This document shows, piece after piece, positions 46,320 to 57,800 of a stretch of 64,000 nt of DNA. The DNA is from Bimastos eiseni (taxonomy: Eukaryota > Annelida > Clitellata > Crassiclitellata > Lumbricidae), in NCBI GenBank assembly GCA_959347315.1, contig OY365807.1, positions 38,026,557 through 38,090,556 on the forward strand, given 5' to 3'. The position numbers and the translations under genes were made by a program. Position 1 is the first letter of the stretch. Each line of letters starts with the position of its first letter. The notes below the pieces were generated by a model. The model was not told the origin of the DNA. It was given only the letters and a program-made list of their open reading frames with translations, and did not search any database.

Positions 46320-47220
46320 GACAGAATTGAAATGTATAAGGCCTAGCAATAACTTGAATTTCCTCATGAAAGGTTGAGTACGCGGAAAAGTCGCATGATG
46401 TAAATTATATAGACCGGCTGCAATGCAGAAGTGTGCGGATCGTCTTGAGGTCATGAAACCCGTGAGCAACCAATTATTAGTTCGCTTCAACTTCCCGTGT
46501 CTCATTTCGATATATTCTTTATGTTCTTTTGGATCTTGGAATCATAAGCCAAGCACAGGGCAACAGCTTTTTCACGAGCTGGGAAATGTTTTATAATGAG
46601 AGTCATTTCATTTTTTGTACACTAATTATCGCTTAAAGAAAGAAATAACCTATGTCAATGCATGGAGATAGAAAGAAACGTTGAATCATAGAAATAAAAT
46701 GTTTCAATCGGTCGTCTTTGCCTCCGTGGGTTTCGAGTCTTTCGACATAAAAGGAGCAGTTTGCAGCCATGAGCGCATCTTAAAACTTTGAAACGAACAG
46801 TTCAGCACGATAGGGATAGGTCACATATACTACCAGGAAACGCTTTTATTTAGCCCTTTTCCCATCAAGGCTCTTTTAGTTTGGTATTATTTAGGAGTTC
46901 TTTATATAACACCGGAGCTATGAAAATTGTACTGTTGCATAAGAGGAGCTTAAACAATGAGTCCGAGTAAATTGTGTTTCTGCAATGTAGCAATATATTT
47001 TATACTTTGACCAAGTTAAAGTGCTACTTGAATACTCGTTAGTTATAGCTAGAAGTCCTGTGGACCCTACAATATGACGGCCGCGAATATCAGCCAATGA
47101 TATTACGTGCAATTGACACTGATCGTCAATGACTGGAGTCAGCGGAGTGTTACTTATCTGGCGCCATTAAATCTATACGTTGCATTCTTCGCTGAACCTT
47201 AATCGATCGAGTATCAATTG
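46320..47220. other. Unannotated sequence upstream of the PRR15-like ORF
   Basis: No gene seen. The promoter of the ORF at 47356 would lie at its right end. A TTATCTGATTATCTAAACGG stretch at about 47230 contains GATA-type (TTATCT) words, but no TATA box is evident. Confidence 0.35.
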
Positions 47221-47355
47221 CAGATAGCGTTTATCTGATTATCTAAACGGACTCAGAAGAACCAAAGAGGAGAACCTCGATCGTCCAGAAGTCTCGTTAT
47301 CCCTTCGACACGGGATAATCAGCCATTTTAGTCGGTCGTTTGTTGTATCGCTAAA

Positions 47356-47730
47356 ATGTTGCGACGATTGAATAGAAAGCCGCGGATTGGTTCGACCTCG
47401 GAGGCTTCCGGCTATGCACCGGAACCGAAGTACACAGTCCAGGCAGACGAGGAGAAACGCCGTTCAACATCATCAACATCATCATCATCGCAGGTGAACA
47501 CAGCCATCGAACCCTCTGGCGGCCACAGCGGCGTCAAAGTTGACGATGAGACGTCGATGACTTTGGAGGAAATCAAACTGAAGCGGAAAGTGTCAGTCTC
47601 GCAGTCAGGGAAGATTCACAAGAAATCGTCTCGTAATAGCGTCGTCGACATCTTCGGAGACAAGGATCAGGCGCAACAGTGGGATAATTCGGAGGGGTCT
47701 AGGCAACGTAGATATACGTCAGATCTGTAA
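47356..47730 (+). CDS. Small serine-rich basic protein, possibly PRR15-like
   Basis: A single uninterrupted 124-codon ORF with protein-like composition. The basic N-terminus is LRRLNRKPR, followed by a Ser-rich stretch (about residues 34-47), an acidic/Thr segment, then EEIKLKRKVSVSQSGKIHKK at about 70-89 and a polar C-terminus ending RRYTSDL. The segment RKVSVSQSGKIHKKSSR resembles the conserved basic core of the vertebrate proline-rich protein 15 family (pattern K[IV]SxSG[RK]xKEK). PRR15 is also a small, largely disordered protein of about 130 residues encoded by one exon. The start has an A at -3 (CTAAAATG), with stops just upstream. ATTAAA at about 48491 could serve for polyadenylation. 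Coding status is inferred from composition, the motif and intactness. PRR15 membership rests on one short motif. Confidence 0.55.
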   Translation: MLRRLNRKPRIGSTSEASGYAPEPKYTVQADEEKRRSTSSTSSSSQVNTAIEPSGGHSGVKVDDETSMTLEEIKLKRKVSVSQSGKIHKKSSRNSVVDIFGDKDQAQQWDNSEGSRQRRYTSDL

Positions 47731-48800
47731 CAATGGTATATCCTGGAAAGGACGTCTTGGCTGACCCAGCTCCGAACCCTAAGCACTCTTACGCGAACAA
47801 ATAAGCCTACATCACTCACGTCGACGATGAGCATTTCTGCAGATTGCATGAAACTGTGATACCATTGTGAAACTTGCTTGCTTACTTGAGCCAACTGCAT
47901 GGATGTAAATGAACTCGTCAGATTGGTACGGTGTACAAACTGCTAGCAATAAGTACTAATGATGGATACAGGAAATTGACTAATTTCTTCGCTATCCAAA
48001 TATCCAATGCAGGAACTGAAATGGTCTTGTATATATTGCTTGCTGTTGCCACAAATATAGGTCTTTCGCTTATTCAAGATCGTCTTTTCTAACCTATTTT
48101 GCAAAACACACATGTTCTTACAGGCTTTATTTATTTGTGTCACACGTAATAATATTAATATGTTTAAAATAGTGTCAACGACATTAATATTAAAATGACG
48201 CTTGCTTATGCGCGAGCCGTTTCTATTCAACTTCACAATACAAACAAGTTCTTTCAAAGGGTGTCTACTAAAATTAATAGGAGGGACGGTTTATTTTATA
48301 TTTAAAACAATCGTGTTTATAGTCATGTTCAGAAAATGGGTGCTTTACTTTACGAGTGATGATTTTTCAGGCCCACTGAGAATGAAGAAAGGGAGGAGAA
48401 ATGACAAGGGCCCCAACCCGAAACAAAAGGGGCCGCGCCCTTTGATTATTTGTAAGCTTTTTCTGTTATTGTTAACAACACATTTGTTTCATTAAAGAGA
48501 TTTCTGTTTCTATAAGCCTTATTTCTGCTTTAATATTCTCAATTAATTCTTAAGGGGGCCTTTCTGGCATATTTGCTTGGAAAAGAATCAATAGCCTAAT
48601 TGAATCAAAATTTAAAGTTATTATTGCCTCCGCTTCAATGGCCAATGTTGCCATTGACTCTATTTTGACACATTTTTGCCCGCTGATAGTTTTTGACTCG
48701 TTTTAATACACTGAATGATTTCTTTGCACTTGTAGCGGAATAACCGAATCTGGAAGACAAAAAAATTCTCATGGCAACAATTAAATTGGGGAATAGATTC
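47731..48800. other. Presumed 3' flank of the PRR15-like ORF
   Basis: No further coding sequence seen. ATTAAAG at 48491 is a possible polyadenylation signal for a long 3' UTR. The rest is AT-rich. Confidence 0.3.
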
Positions 48801-48811
48801 TGTAGCGAAAT

Positions 48812-49370
48812 TTAACAACTGTAAAGGTTGAATAATTTTGAGCCAATATTTTGCTGATAAATTTTGTTTAATGAGTCAATCTCATCTATTAAATCCTTGC
48901 AAATGTCGGCAGAGTAACTTTCACAAAGGTTTTCACAAATGACCCTGTAGTCATAATCTTCTTGGAGGAACTTCCACAAAAATTCAAATTTCTTGCAAAG
49001 ACTTGACACTGCAATAAAACGCTTTTTAAGTCCAGTTACTGCGGAATCAATAATCGGATAATATATTCTATCTCTGAACTCATCCCTTGCTGACTCTACA
49101 AGTAAAACTGTTTCAACAACTGCAGTTGGTGGATGTGTGTAGGCTTTCATTTTGAGTAAGCTTGTTTTTGATCACATACCTGAGCAGTTTGACCATTATT
49201 ATTGTTGCCAGCATCATTAACAGTTTGAGAAGGACAACTGATGCCAATAGCTTTGGCAACAAATTCACATTCCTCATATAATTTGTCCCAGGATTCTCGT
49301 AATATTTTACTAGATCTATGATGAGACCACCATTGTTGTCTCTTTCTACAGCAATTGTTGTATCACGATG
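48812..49370 (-). mobile_element. hAT transposase, C-terminal relic
   Basis: On the minus strand, 49370-49190 reads QQWWSHHRSSKILRESWDKL and YEECEFVAKAIGISCPSQ. After a frame break, the ORF 49150-48812 reads ARDEFRDRIYYPIIDSAVTG and LKKRF with further hydrophobic segments. This order is that of the hAT-derived transposases related to the 52-kDa repressor (p52rIPK/ZMYM1 type): TRW..r...l followed by a..la..lgi..p.......... and r..iyiPlLD.....l..RF. The C-terminal dimerisation region is incomplete. A frameshift and stop separate the two halves, so it is a pseudogene of a transposon. Confidence 0.65.
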
Positions 49371-49379
49371 TTGAAGAAC

Positions 49380-49840
49380 TAAATTTCTGTCTGACTGATA
49401 GTGATGAATGACGATGAATCGATGATAACTTTGTGAGTGATGTAAGATGTAAGTTTAGTGCATGGAATTCTGCACCGTGTTCTAGTACTGTGCATTACAA
49501 TAGGCCTATGCTGTCAATCAGTCTTTCATTCATACTCAGAAATATAAATTGTACCGGGCCCCCACTTTGTTCTCGACGGGCCTGATGATTTGCTCTAAGA
49601 ATCTAATATTGAGGAATGGCCATGTTCGTTCGAAGTAACATTAGTTACGAATGCGAATGATGGCATAAAACGAAAAGTGACGTGAAAGACTTTCAGATTG
49701 AATTCCCTGCGTGAATAGTTTGGCCTCGGACGATTTCTAGTGACGAACACACCGCGTTGTTTCTCTGAGTCTTAATGCCAACATGGCAAAAAGTAGAAAG
49801 ACTAAGTGCAACGTCATCTCTCATCATCGTATGGTTCAGT
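49380..49840. other. Unannotated sequence
   Basis: Nothing supported. GATGAATGACGATGAATCGATGATAAC is a short imperfect GATGAA repeat. Confidence 0.4.
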
Positions 49841-49844
49841 TGCC

Positions 49845-50260
49845 AGTTCACTAGTGCAAGATTCAGTGCTAGGGCCTATGTTCAATACTGGATGCAGTAG
49901 GCTACTATAGAATCAGCATTGGATTCAGTGCTAGATCCAGGACTATATTTAGTACTAGATTCAGTAATTATATTCAGTGCTAGATGAAGTTCTAGGCTTA
50001 GTTCAGTAATATATATATATTTATATATAGTGCAGATGCAATACTATGGAGAGCCAGTACTAGAGTCAGTATTAGATTCAGTAGGCCCCTACCAGATTCA
50101 GTACTAGATGCAGCACTGTAGAAAAATACTGTAGTCCATACTAAACTCAGTACTAGCTTCAGTACTCGCTTCAGTACTAAAGACTCAGTGCTAAAGTCAG
50201 TACCAGAGTCAGTACTAGAGCCAGTACTGAACAGAATAATAGACAGAGAACTAGATTCGT
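49845..50260. repeat. GATTCAGTACTA phrase array, locus 2
   Basis: A roughly 400-bp degenerate array of 12-bp units (GATTCAGTGCTA, GATCCAGGACTA, GATTCAGTACTA, GAGTCAGTACTA, GACTCAGTGCTA) with a TA-rich interruption at 50008-50030. Same phrase as locus 1 at 44268. Confidence 0.8.
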
Positions 50261-50264
50261 CAAT

Positions 50265-51275
50265 TGATTGTCATTGGATACTTGTAAACACTTTCCTCCG
50301 GCTCATAAAGCTTCTGTAATATTTTCAGACTCGTAAATGAAGGCCATTAATAGGCAAAAGGCTAACTTGAAACATTTTCTAATAGGTTTATCCAGCTACC
50401 TCTCCACTTGACTCATTTGCCGCATCTTATCACAACTGATTCAAATGAATAATGAAAGTACTTTTAATCATCATGTTGCAAATTTTTTTAAAGCCAGTTT
50501 GTCTTAACTACAGACCAGCGAAAGATTATAGCAACATGTACTTGGTGTTGCATTGACTATATATGATCTAATCTTACTCAAGCCAATAATTGTCGACATA
50601 TTGTTGAGTCTAACAATGCATAACATCACGAATTCTGATCAGAAATAGTAGGCCCAATACATTTAGCAATGTTAATTCAGTTGAAGTCATATTTTTCATG
50701 ATCTAAACTCTAAATAGATTCATTAGTGATGGACGTCAATGCTTAAGCATGAAATCAATGTGAAAAATGTACTTGATCAGGAACAGAGTTCAAAAACTCT
50801 TAATTATTATCTGATAGCAGTTTGTCGCAAGAAATTTATGTCACAGTTCATGACTGAGTCGTCAGTACGTGTATATATGTGTAGTCCAACGTATAATTTT
50901 ATGTCTATAATAAGTTTAGTCTGTTCTTGTGTGCATCTGTGTGTCTGTGAACTCGTCAAATGCGAGGCGGAGAGAACTAAGACTACTTGAGACTCATCTT
51001 GAGATAATCAATGACGTAAAAGAGCATTCTCTGTATGTTTTATATTCACAGTCAATAACAGTCGTATACATATAATGAGATTAAATCGCAGGAATCTAAT
51101 GAATATAGCTTATTGTCTGGTCAACAGGTTTGTTTTTCTTGTACTTCCTTCTGAAATGCATATATTTTGTAACTCCTGAGAACTGTCAGACCTAAGTCAT
51201 ATTAGATTTTGTTCCTCTATTTCTTTCGCTAGGGATCTGTAGCTTGAATAAAACAGTTAAAGCGATCCTGAAGGA
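50265..51275. other. Unannotated sequence
   Basis: Nothing supported. The 83-codon ORF at 50739-50990 shows no recognised motif. Confidence 0.4.
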
Positions 51276-51419
51276 TGCACTGCAGGTTTGGTCGAGCGGT
51301 TCATCGCTCGCCTAGCAGAAAACGTCTCATCGTCGGCCAACAATCGAGGAGTTCTTCATTGGGTGCAACTTCTGCACATGTGAATAATGCTACTGCGTGC
51401 ATTAAATATAACCACGTAA

Positions 51420-51695
51420 AAACACATGACTATGACTAAAAGACTTCTATAGCGCCGTCATAATAATGCACATGGCATCAACCGACGGCGCACCAAAACA
51501 AATCTGAAATCAGGCCAAATACAAAATCCAAAAGGTCAGTTGCTAAAGACAGAAAGATAGTCTAAGGAAGGACGATAGAAAAGGGTAAATAAAAAGGTTC
51601 TAAGCCGAAGTCGAAAAGAAACTAAAGACTCAGCATCCCGAACTTTGGACTGGCAACAGAGAAAGCTCGCAGACTTGTTCTAACAGAAGGTATAC
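51420..51695 (-). mobile_element. CR1-like LINE 3' end, diverged
   Basis: The minus strand near 51690-51640 translates in part as FSVASPKFGMLSL, resembling RAFSVVGPTIWNELP of the LINE at 25600. A tail with ATAGCGCCGTCAT follows at about 51449. Strong decay makes this call tentative. It separates a tRNA-like word (GGTCGAGCGGTTCATCGC, 51291) from the SINE body at 51700, so it may be an insertion into a SINE. Confidence 0.4.
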
Positions 51696-51699
51696 AGCA

Positions 51700-51850
51700 A
51701 GGGACGTGGGTTCGATTCTAGTCCAGTGAGTCACTGTGTACAATGTAGGGACCTTGAGCAATTGCTTTGCATTACAACCGCAGTTGCGCCGTCGAGGCGT
51801 GTGTGCACTTCTAAACTAAACTGTAAGAAGGGCGATATGACATTACAGCT
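51700..51850 (+). mobile_element. tRNA-derived SINE (family 1), partial copy 6
   Basis: Starts at the B box (GTGGGTTCGATTCTAG) and continues through GAGTCACTGTGTAC, TAGGGACCTTGAGC, GCGCCGTCGAGGCGTGTGTG and GCACTTCTAAAC to a GAAGGGCGATATGAC tail. The first half is missing or displaced by the LINE fragment upstream. Confidence 0.75.
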
Positions 51851-51859
51851 ATGATACTC

Positions 51860-53900
51860 AATGGGAAACGATACTGAATTTATATTGGCCCAATCTCAAT
51901 TCAGTACCGTTGACCAGGACTACATCAGTCTAACAACATGATCAGTCTAAATGCAACAGTTCTCAGCTTATGCAGCCTCGCAGCAGTTTCGGGCTATGTG
52001 GGACCGAATAGCAGCTTCTCACAGCTCCTTATAGCATCCATGCGGAGTGGGCGATTAGATCCATGTTTCTCGCAGCAGTTCCAAGCTAATTCCAGCCACT
52101 CACGGCAGCTGGAGCAGCTGGAGCAGCTAGTTGCATAACGTGTAGGTGCTGTTAGTATCGATAGCACCTCGTGAAACTATTGACGCTATATAAACTGAGT
52201 TACAAAGACCATAGATATCTAATCCCGGGGAAGAGACGGGGAAGAGCCCAGTTGGGTTCTATCTGAGGAAATTCAGCGGCGGCGACATTTGTATCGATGA
52301 TGGCAGAAATATTGGCAGAAATTTTGAAAATCTATACGTAGAAGGTATGAGCTCTACTGGGGAAGTCTCGTGCGTTTTTTAAGTCAGGATTTGACGCCAG
52401 TGCAGGGAAGGCCGGCTTTTTGTCAGATGCCTGGAAATATATCATGGACCACATTCGTCGCCTTTCTGCTTCTTCGACTAGCATGATTTTCTTGGATTGG
52501 AATGTTCTCGAGTTAGATCCATGCACTATTGCCCAAACAAGAATGTTGCTATATTAGGCCTATATCTAATCACGGATTGGTTTTGGAGTGAAATAGGTAG
52601 AGGTTTTGTGCATTATACTCCATCGCAATATAAGCTGGTAAATTAATTACAATTGAATTGTAATTACAATTAACTGAAAATATGAATTATATGCTGCAGA
52701 CGAAGTAATTAGCAAAGAGGAACCGATTTTGAAGACCAAAGTGACTGGCCAGAGAATTTTCAGAGACACAGACAGGGAGAAAGAGACAGACAAGCGGATG
52801 CAGAAGTAATCAAGAGACAAATACACAGACACACAGATAATGCAATGAGGGCGAAGAGGCTGATGACTTTGCAAAGTCATCAGTCCATCACACACGGACA
52901 TGCAGAAGGGGTCTAAATCAGCAAGATCGAGCTCTCATAATAATCTATAGTCACTATAAAGTCGAATACAAAGCTAAGCTGTATCTTGTATAATGTATGA
53001 CGAGAGCAAATAGAGTCGGCTAGATTAGTTGAATAGTAAATTGATTGTGTGTCCGTGGTTCATAAGGCTTCTGTCACCTAATCCGTCACTCAGTGCTTGG
53101 TCACCCGAGACGAATGACTCATGATAACTACTAGCCATTGCTTAGATTTGCTTCGTATGATCGCAACGATGTCATGCATGCATGCATGAATGTATATGTG
53201 TATCTGTGCATAGATTTGTATACTGATTTATGAAAACGGATTTATCTTCGCTGATTCCGATACTATTGATGTTCCTCTAACTACGATTGGCTAAGGTGTC
53301 CATTTTTGAGTGCTCTTTTCTTCGAGTTTCTTTTTGAATTAAGTTACCTACAATTTGTTGTATACAATTGCATACAACTATGTTTTTATGCTACATCCAC
53401 TTGTTTTTTTTTCGTCTGTTAAGTTGCATCTTATTTTACTAAATAAAATCATTGACTTTTTCCCTCTCCGTCTAACTACCAGGTGTAAAGATGGTTGACC
53501 CGCGTATACAGGACTTAGGTCCTTCTATGGAATTATCCTCCCTGTCGATCTTATTTGAATATTCTGCTTTGATTCTACTTGTCTGGACATTGCATATTTT
53601 TAGTCGAGGTCAATAAAAAGAATTTGTCAAAAAAATGTGTCAATATATAAGAAAATACATAGAAAGATCAACATGCATATTATTACTATGGTCATTACTA
53701 GGAATAGTGATACTGCACTGGTGTGATTATTAGTATTATTGTTCTTATTAGTGTTGGTATTAGTATTCTATTGTTACAGGAACTCGAGTGCCAACACTGT
53801 CAAGTAAGTGTAAGAAGATATGTGTATGAGTTGCAATCAAGACAGTGATCTAGTATGTAGCAACTAGAATTCAACTAGAATTCTGCCAGTTATAAAGCGG
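51860..53900. other. Unannotated sequence
   Basis: No supported gene. The minus-strand ORF 52526-52332 has protein-like composition (KKIMLVEEAERRRMWSMIYF) but no recognised family and no splice context, and is left unassigned. Confidence 0.35.
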
Positions 53901-53924
53901 TTAGAACAATTTCAAAATGTTCTT

Positions 53925-54115
53925 CACCTCCTTCTGATCCTCTTAATCCGCTTCCGCTTCCTCCACCTTGACTTCACTTTCTGCCTCCAGCTCCTCCTCA
54001 ACTTCCTCCTCGTCTTGTTAACTTTCATACAACTCCTCCTGCTGGTCCACCTCCTCCTCCTCCACATCATGTACGTTTCACCTCATCCTCCCATTCATCC
54101 TCTCCCTCCTCCTCT
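53925..54115. repeat. CTC/TCC pyrimidine-rich tract
   Basis: Degenerate CTCCTC and CTTCCTC runs on the plus strand. No coding interpretation. Confidence 0.85.
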
Positions 54116-54571
54116 ATATTTGTACCCTAACAATAGGAGCGCCACCTACTGAACGCAAACGGGTCTATAGTCGAGCGTTGCAGAATTGTCGACTTCGAGA
54201 CGTAAGAACTGAAGGACATTTCTGTTCCAATATAAACACATCACTTGCACTCATTACTGCAACTGTTTTACGCAATAAATAAACATTCAAAACATTGAAC
54301 TTTATGAAAGTGATAGTCACACATGAAAGTCATTGTCATACATGCATAAAATTATGGCTGATGTACGCATACAAAGATGCATGCATAGCTGCATACATTC
54401 AGACTCATGCATGCCTTCGCTGTAACTAACAACCGGGCAATAGAACAACCTTTTCGGGAACCAACAAAAGGTGGCTGGATGTCAGCCACGCTGCTTGTAC
54501 CTGTGGTGCAACATACGGTATTGAGGGCGTGAATCCTCTGTCCACCATGTCGTTCGTCGTCTCAGAATATT

Positions 54572-54847
54572 CTAGATGGATTCATCGAATGTCTTTCCTC
54601 GAGCTTTGAAAGCTCTCATCAGTTCATTGTCACGACCCATCTGTCCCTCAACAGTGGCTGCTCTTTGTGGTCTACGCAGCTGCCTTCTGTTCAGCCACGC
54701 ATTCCCATCATCCATAGCGGCTGAGTTCAGGAGATCCCCCTCCTCTGTGCCATCTATCGTCCTCTGCTTTGACCTCAGTGAACCCTTTGAAACAGAAGCA
54801 GAAACCATTCTAACCCTTAGAATGACACTCGGGTCAATGCGCTCCAC
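54572..54847 (-). CDS. SHTN1: Shootin-1-like, terminal exon
   Basis: Acceptor TTGATGCTAGCAG before GTGGAGCGC. 276 nt including the TAG stop. It encodes VERIDPSVILRVRMVSASVS, then a polar, basic tail with NRRQLRRPQR and ends KARGKTFDESI. No extended Ser/Pro-rich tail as in the long vertebrate isoform. The opposite strand is also open for 92 codons, but that is a shadow ORF. Confidence 0.8.
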   Translation of the reverse strand: MERIDPSVILRVRMVSASVSKGSLRSKQRTIDGTEEGDLLNSAAMDDGNAWLNRRQLRRPQRAATVEGQMGRDNELMRAFKARGKTFDESI

Positions 54848-57800
54848 CTGCTAGCATCAATGCAGTTAGAAAGTTATCGCATTCAAATTCGTTGCCTAAT
54901 CCATGGACCATACATAACTGCATGCAACTAAGCTAAGAGCGACACATAATATTCTGCGATTTGGCAGAATAGCTCATCATTGTGAACTCAATTTTTGGCA
55001 GATGTCTTACAGCATTTAGCCAGTAGTTTACGAAATTAACTTGAAAGACAGAACAACGCCAACCACGCAAAGCGGACATGCGCAATAACTGGCATTAGTG
55101 ACTATTATGACTATTTGCTAGGTACATACATGTACATGCAATACGTAAAGATGGCAACCTACATCGTAAGCATAGAAAGTTAAGGAAATAATCCATAGCA
55201 TAGGATAATCGCAAAAACAGTTCTGAAGAATGGTTGAATGGTGCCAAACCGAGTCCACAAATGCCAACTATATTATTCGGATAATAGTTATGACGACATA
55301 AATGGTGACAACTATTGGTTTACTCACCAGGAGGCGCTGCAGGTCGTTCATAGCGGACCCTTCTTCTTCAATTGGTTTGCAATTAGTCTGAAATAAAATA
55401 TGCGATCAATATGCCATGAATGAAAACTGTAACCACAGCGACTCTTTGTTTAATATTTAATTGTTACGAGACATGATAACAAGAGTTTAAAACTAACGAA
55501 ATCTATACTCGAGAATCTAATATTTTAATAATCTTTAATCCTTGTTGTATCGATAATAAACATTATTTCTGGGAAGTGTTTGACTGATTTCAGCCTAAGA
55601 GGAATAGACACTGCATGGACACGCAGAACAACCCACATTCGGAGAAAATTAAACATAATTATCGACCTCCTCCTTCTGTTCCTTAGGACAACTGGACTCC
55701 ATATCTGGATGATTTCCTTTAGTAACATGTCTCAGCGTTCAAGGATAAACCATTAAGCCAGTGCCATATATGCATAGCTTCAAAGCAGCTTTTGAGACAT
55801 TAGAAGCTTATATTAGCGATTCCATTCTTAACACAAAAATTAAGTTGAACGAAATAAATCAGTTTTTTCAACTCGCACTGGCAGGGCCTCCTTCTCTATG
55901 GCCTCCCTCAGGGATCGGCCTAGGCCCCTTATTTTTTTCTATTCACTTCTGCATCCTCTAGATGCTGTAGACAGCATTCTCCCCCTCTCGGCATTGCCTT
56001 CCACAAGTCTGCTGGTGACACGCAGGCCTATATGCATGGTCCCTTCCTCGGCTTTGCAGATGGTTGAGATCATGCTAAAGGCGTCCACTGTTCTGGACAC
56101 CTGACTTTCTTCTAATCGTCTCTCCCTGAACCTTAGCAAAACCCGGTAGGCCTACATCTGGCTCGGTGGCCAAGTCCAACTAGACAGAATTGACTTGAAG
56201 TCCCTCCGTCAGTCTACTCCCAAAATCTCCTTTTCCCTATCTGTTCGAGATCTGGGCATCCTTCTTGACCCTACTCTTTCCCTATCAGGCCACGTGAATG
56301 CCGTATCGCTTCTGCTTCTACCATTTGCGCCAGATCTATTAGACAGTTGCCCTTGTTGCATGCTGTGTCCACGCTTGTGCACGCTCTGATCTTTTTCTAG
56401 GGTCGACTCTGGCAACACTGCCTTCATTGGACTCTCGCCTCATAATATCTCTAAGCTCCAGTCCATCCTAATTGCGGCTGCAAGACTAATTGGCGGAATT
56501 ACAAAATTTGGTCACATCTCTTCCTTCATTAATGAATCCGTTCACTGGCTCCCAGTACCTCAACGCATTCGTTTCAAGCCCCTTATGTTGATGTGTAACT
56601 GTCTCCTTAGGTCTGCCCCGCCTACCTTCTGACTCTCCGCGCGAATCTCCTCCATCCCCGTCGGGTTCCCTTCGTTCCTCCACCCGCGGACTTCTGGTGG
56701 TTCCCCGCATGTGCTCTGCCGCGGCCCAATCCAGGAGCCTCGCCCACATGGGTCCCACCAGCTGCCGTAAGTAAGTAAATTAAAATAATGTATACACAAT
56801 AAATTAAGGAAATAAAATGGTCTGGTTTGACTGGACACAGGTAGGCGATCGATTAACCGATCCACCAGACCTCTGCTATGCGATCGACCTAAGATAGCGA
56901 GAGTGGTCGCTCAAAATGGGAAGCGCTGACTGATTGCGTTTACCTGTTTGACAGGCGCTGCTTTCAGCGCTTGACCTGTTTTTATTCGATCCATCATTTC
57001 CTTCAGAGCTTCTTCGTAGGTTTTCTCACGAGAAGCTGCAAAAACAGTTAAACCTTGTTATCACAACTTTTTATATTTTAAGGTTTCTAGTTTCCTGATA
57101 GAGATTCCAGGGTATATTTTGAGGTAGCTGAAAAATTAGTCCGAGTCTACTATAATTAGGCCTATTATTAGCATTTTTATGCAAACAGCAAACATGCAAC
57201 AACAGCTTTAATAACTCATACTATAATTAAAGGTATTCATTTTGTCTGGACCTTACTTTAATATAGTAGCCAATATTTTACGGACTTACTTAGGCCCAAT
57301 GAGATAAAAATATACTAATGTTATGTTATGTTTCGACCCCTTCATAATGTATTTACTGTAACGACCAGTAGAAGAAAACTGGTGCTTAACACACGAAATT
57401 CGAAGTCCATTATCATCGCCATTGCAGATATGAGAGAAATGAGTAAGCTAGCTACGCACACTCCTCAGTATGTCTTGGACTTTGCGTTTCAGTATCAGTC
57501 TTCGTTTTCTTTCGCATGAAAATTCGAAGAGGACTACAAAAAACATTAACCAATATTCGTAGCACGAGTCACAGACTAAATAGACCTGCTAATACCTTTC
57601 TCATTCGTCTTCCAAACCATTTCATTCAGCTGGAAAGTGCAAACGGAAAAGGCTAATCTATGTTCTATGCCTATAAGTCAATGACACAAATCTGCGTCAC
57701 GTATTTTGCATTAGCCAAGGGCAAACATTCAACATTGGAAGCATGTTAATGTAGTTCAACCATTTAAAGTATTGGCTTGATAAAGCGTGTGTGACAAGAC

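Noticed and set aside
54576..54854. 92-codon plus-strand ORF
   Set aside because: Exact shadow of the terminal shootin-1-like exon on the other strand.
57596..57629. Candidate 34-nt shootin-1-like exon (LNEMVWKTNEK) with TTTGCACTTTCCAG acceptor and GTATTA donor
   Set aside because: Its entry phase fits only after the 11-nt microexon, not after the conserved exon at 58504-58591. Without transcript support it is at best an alternative exon.
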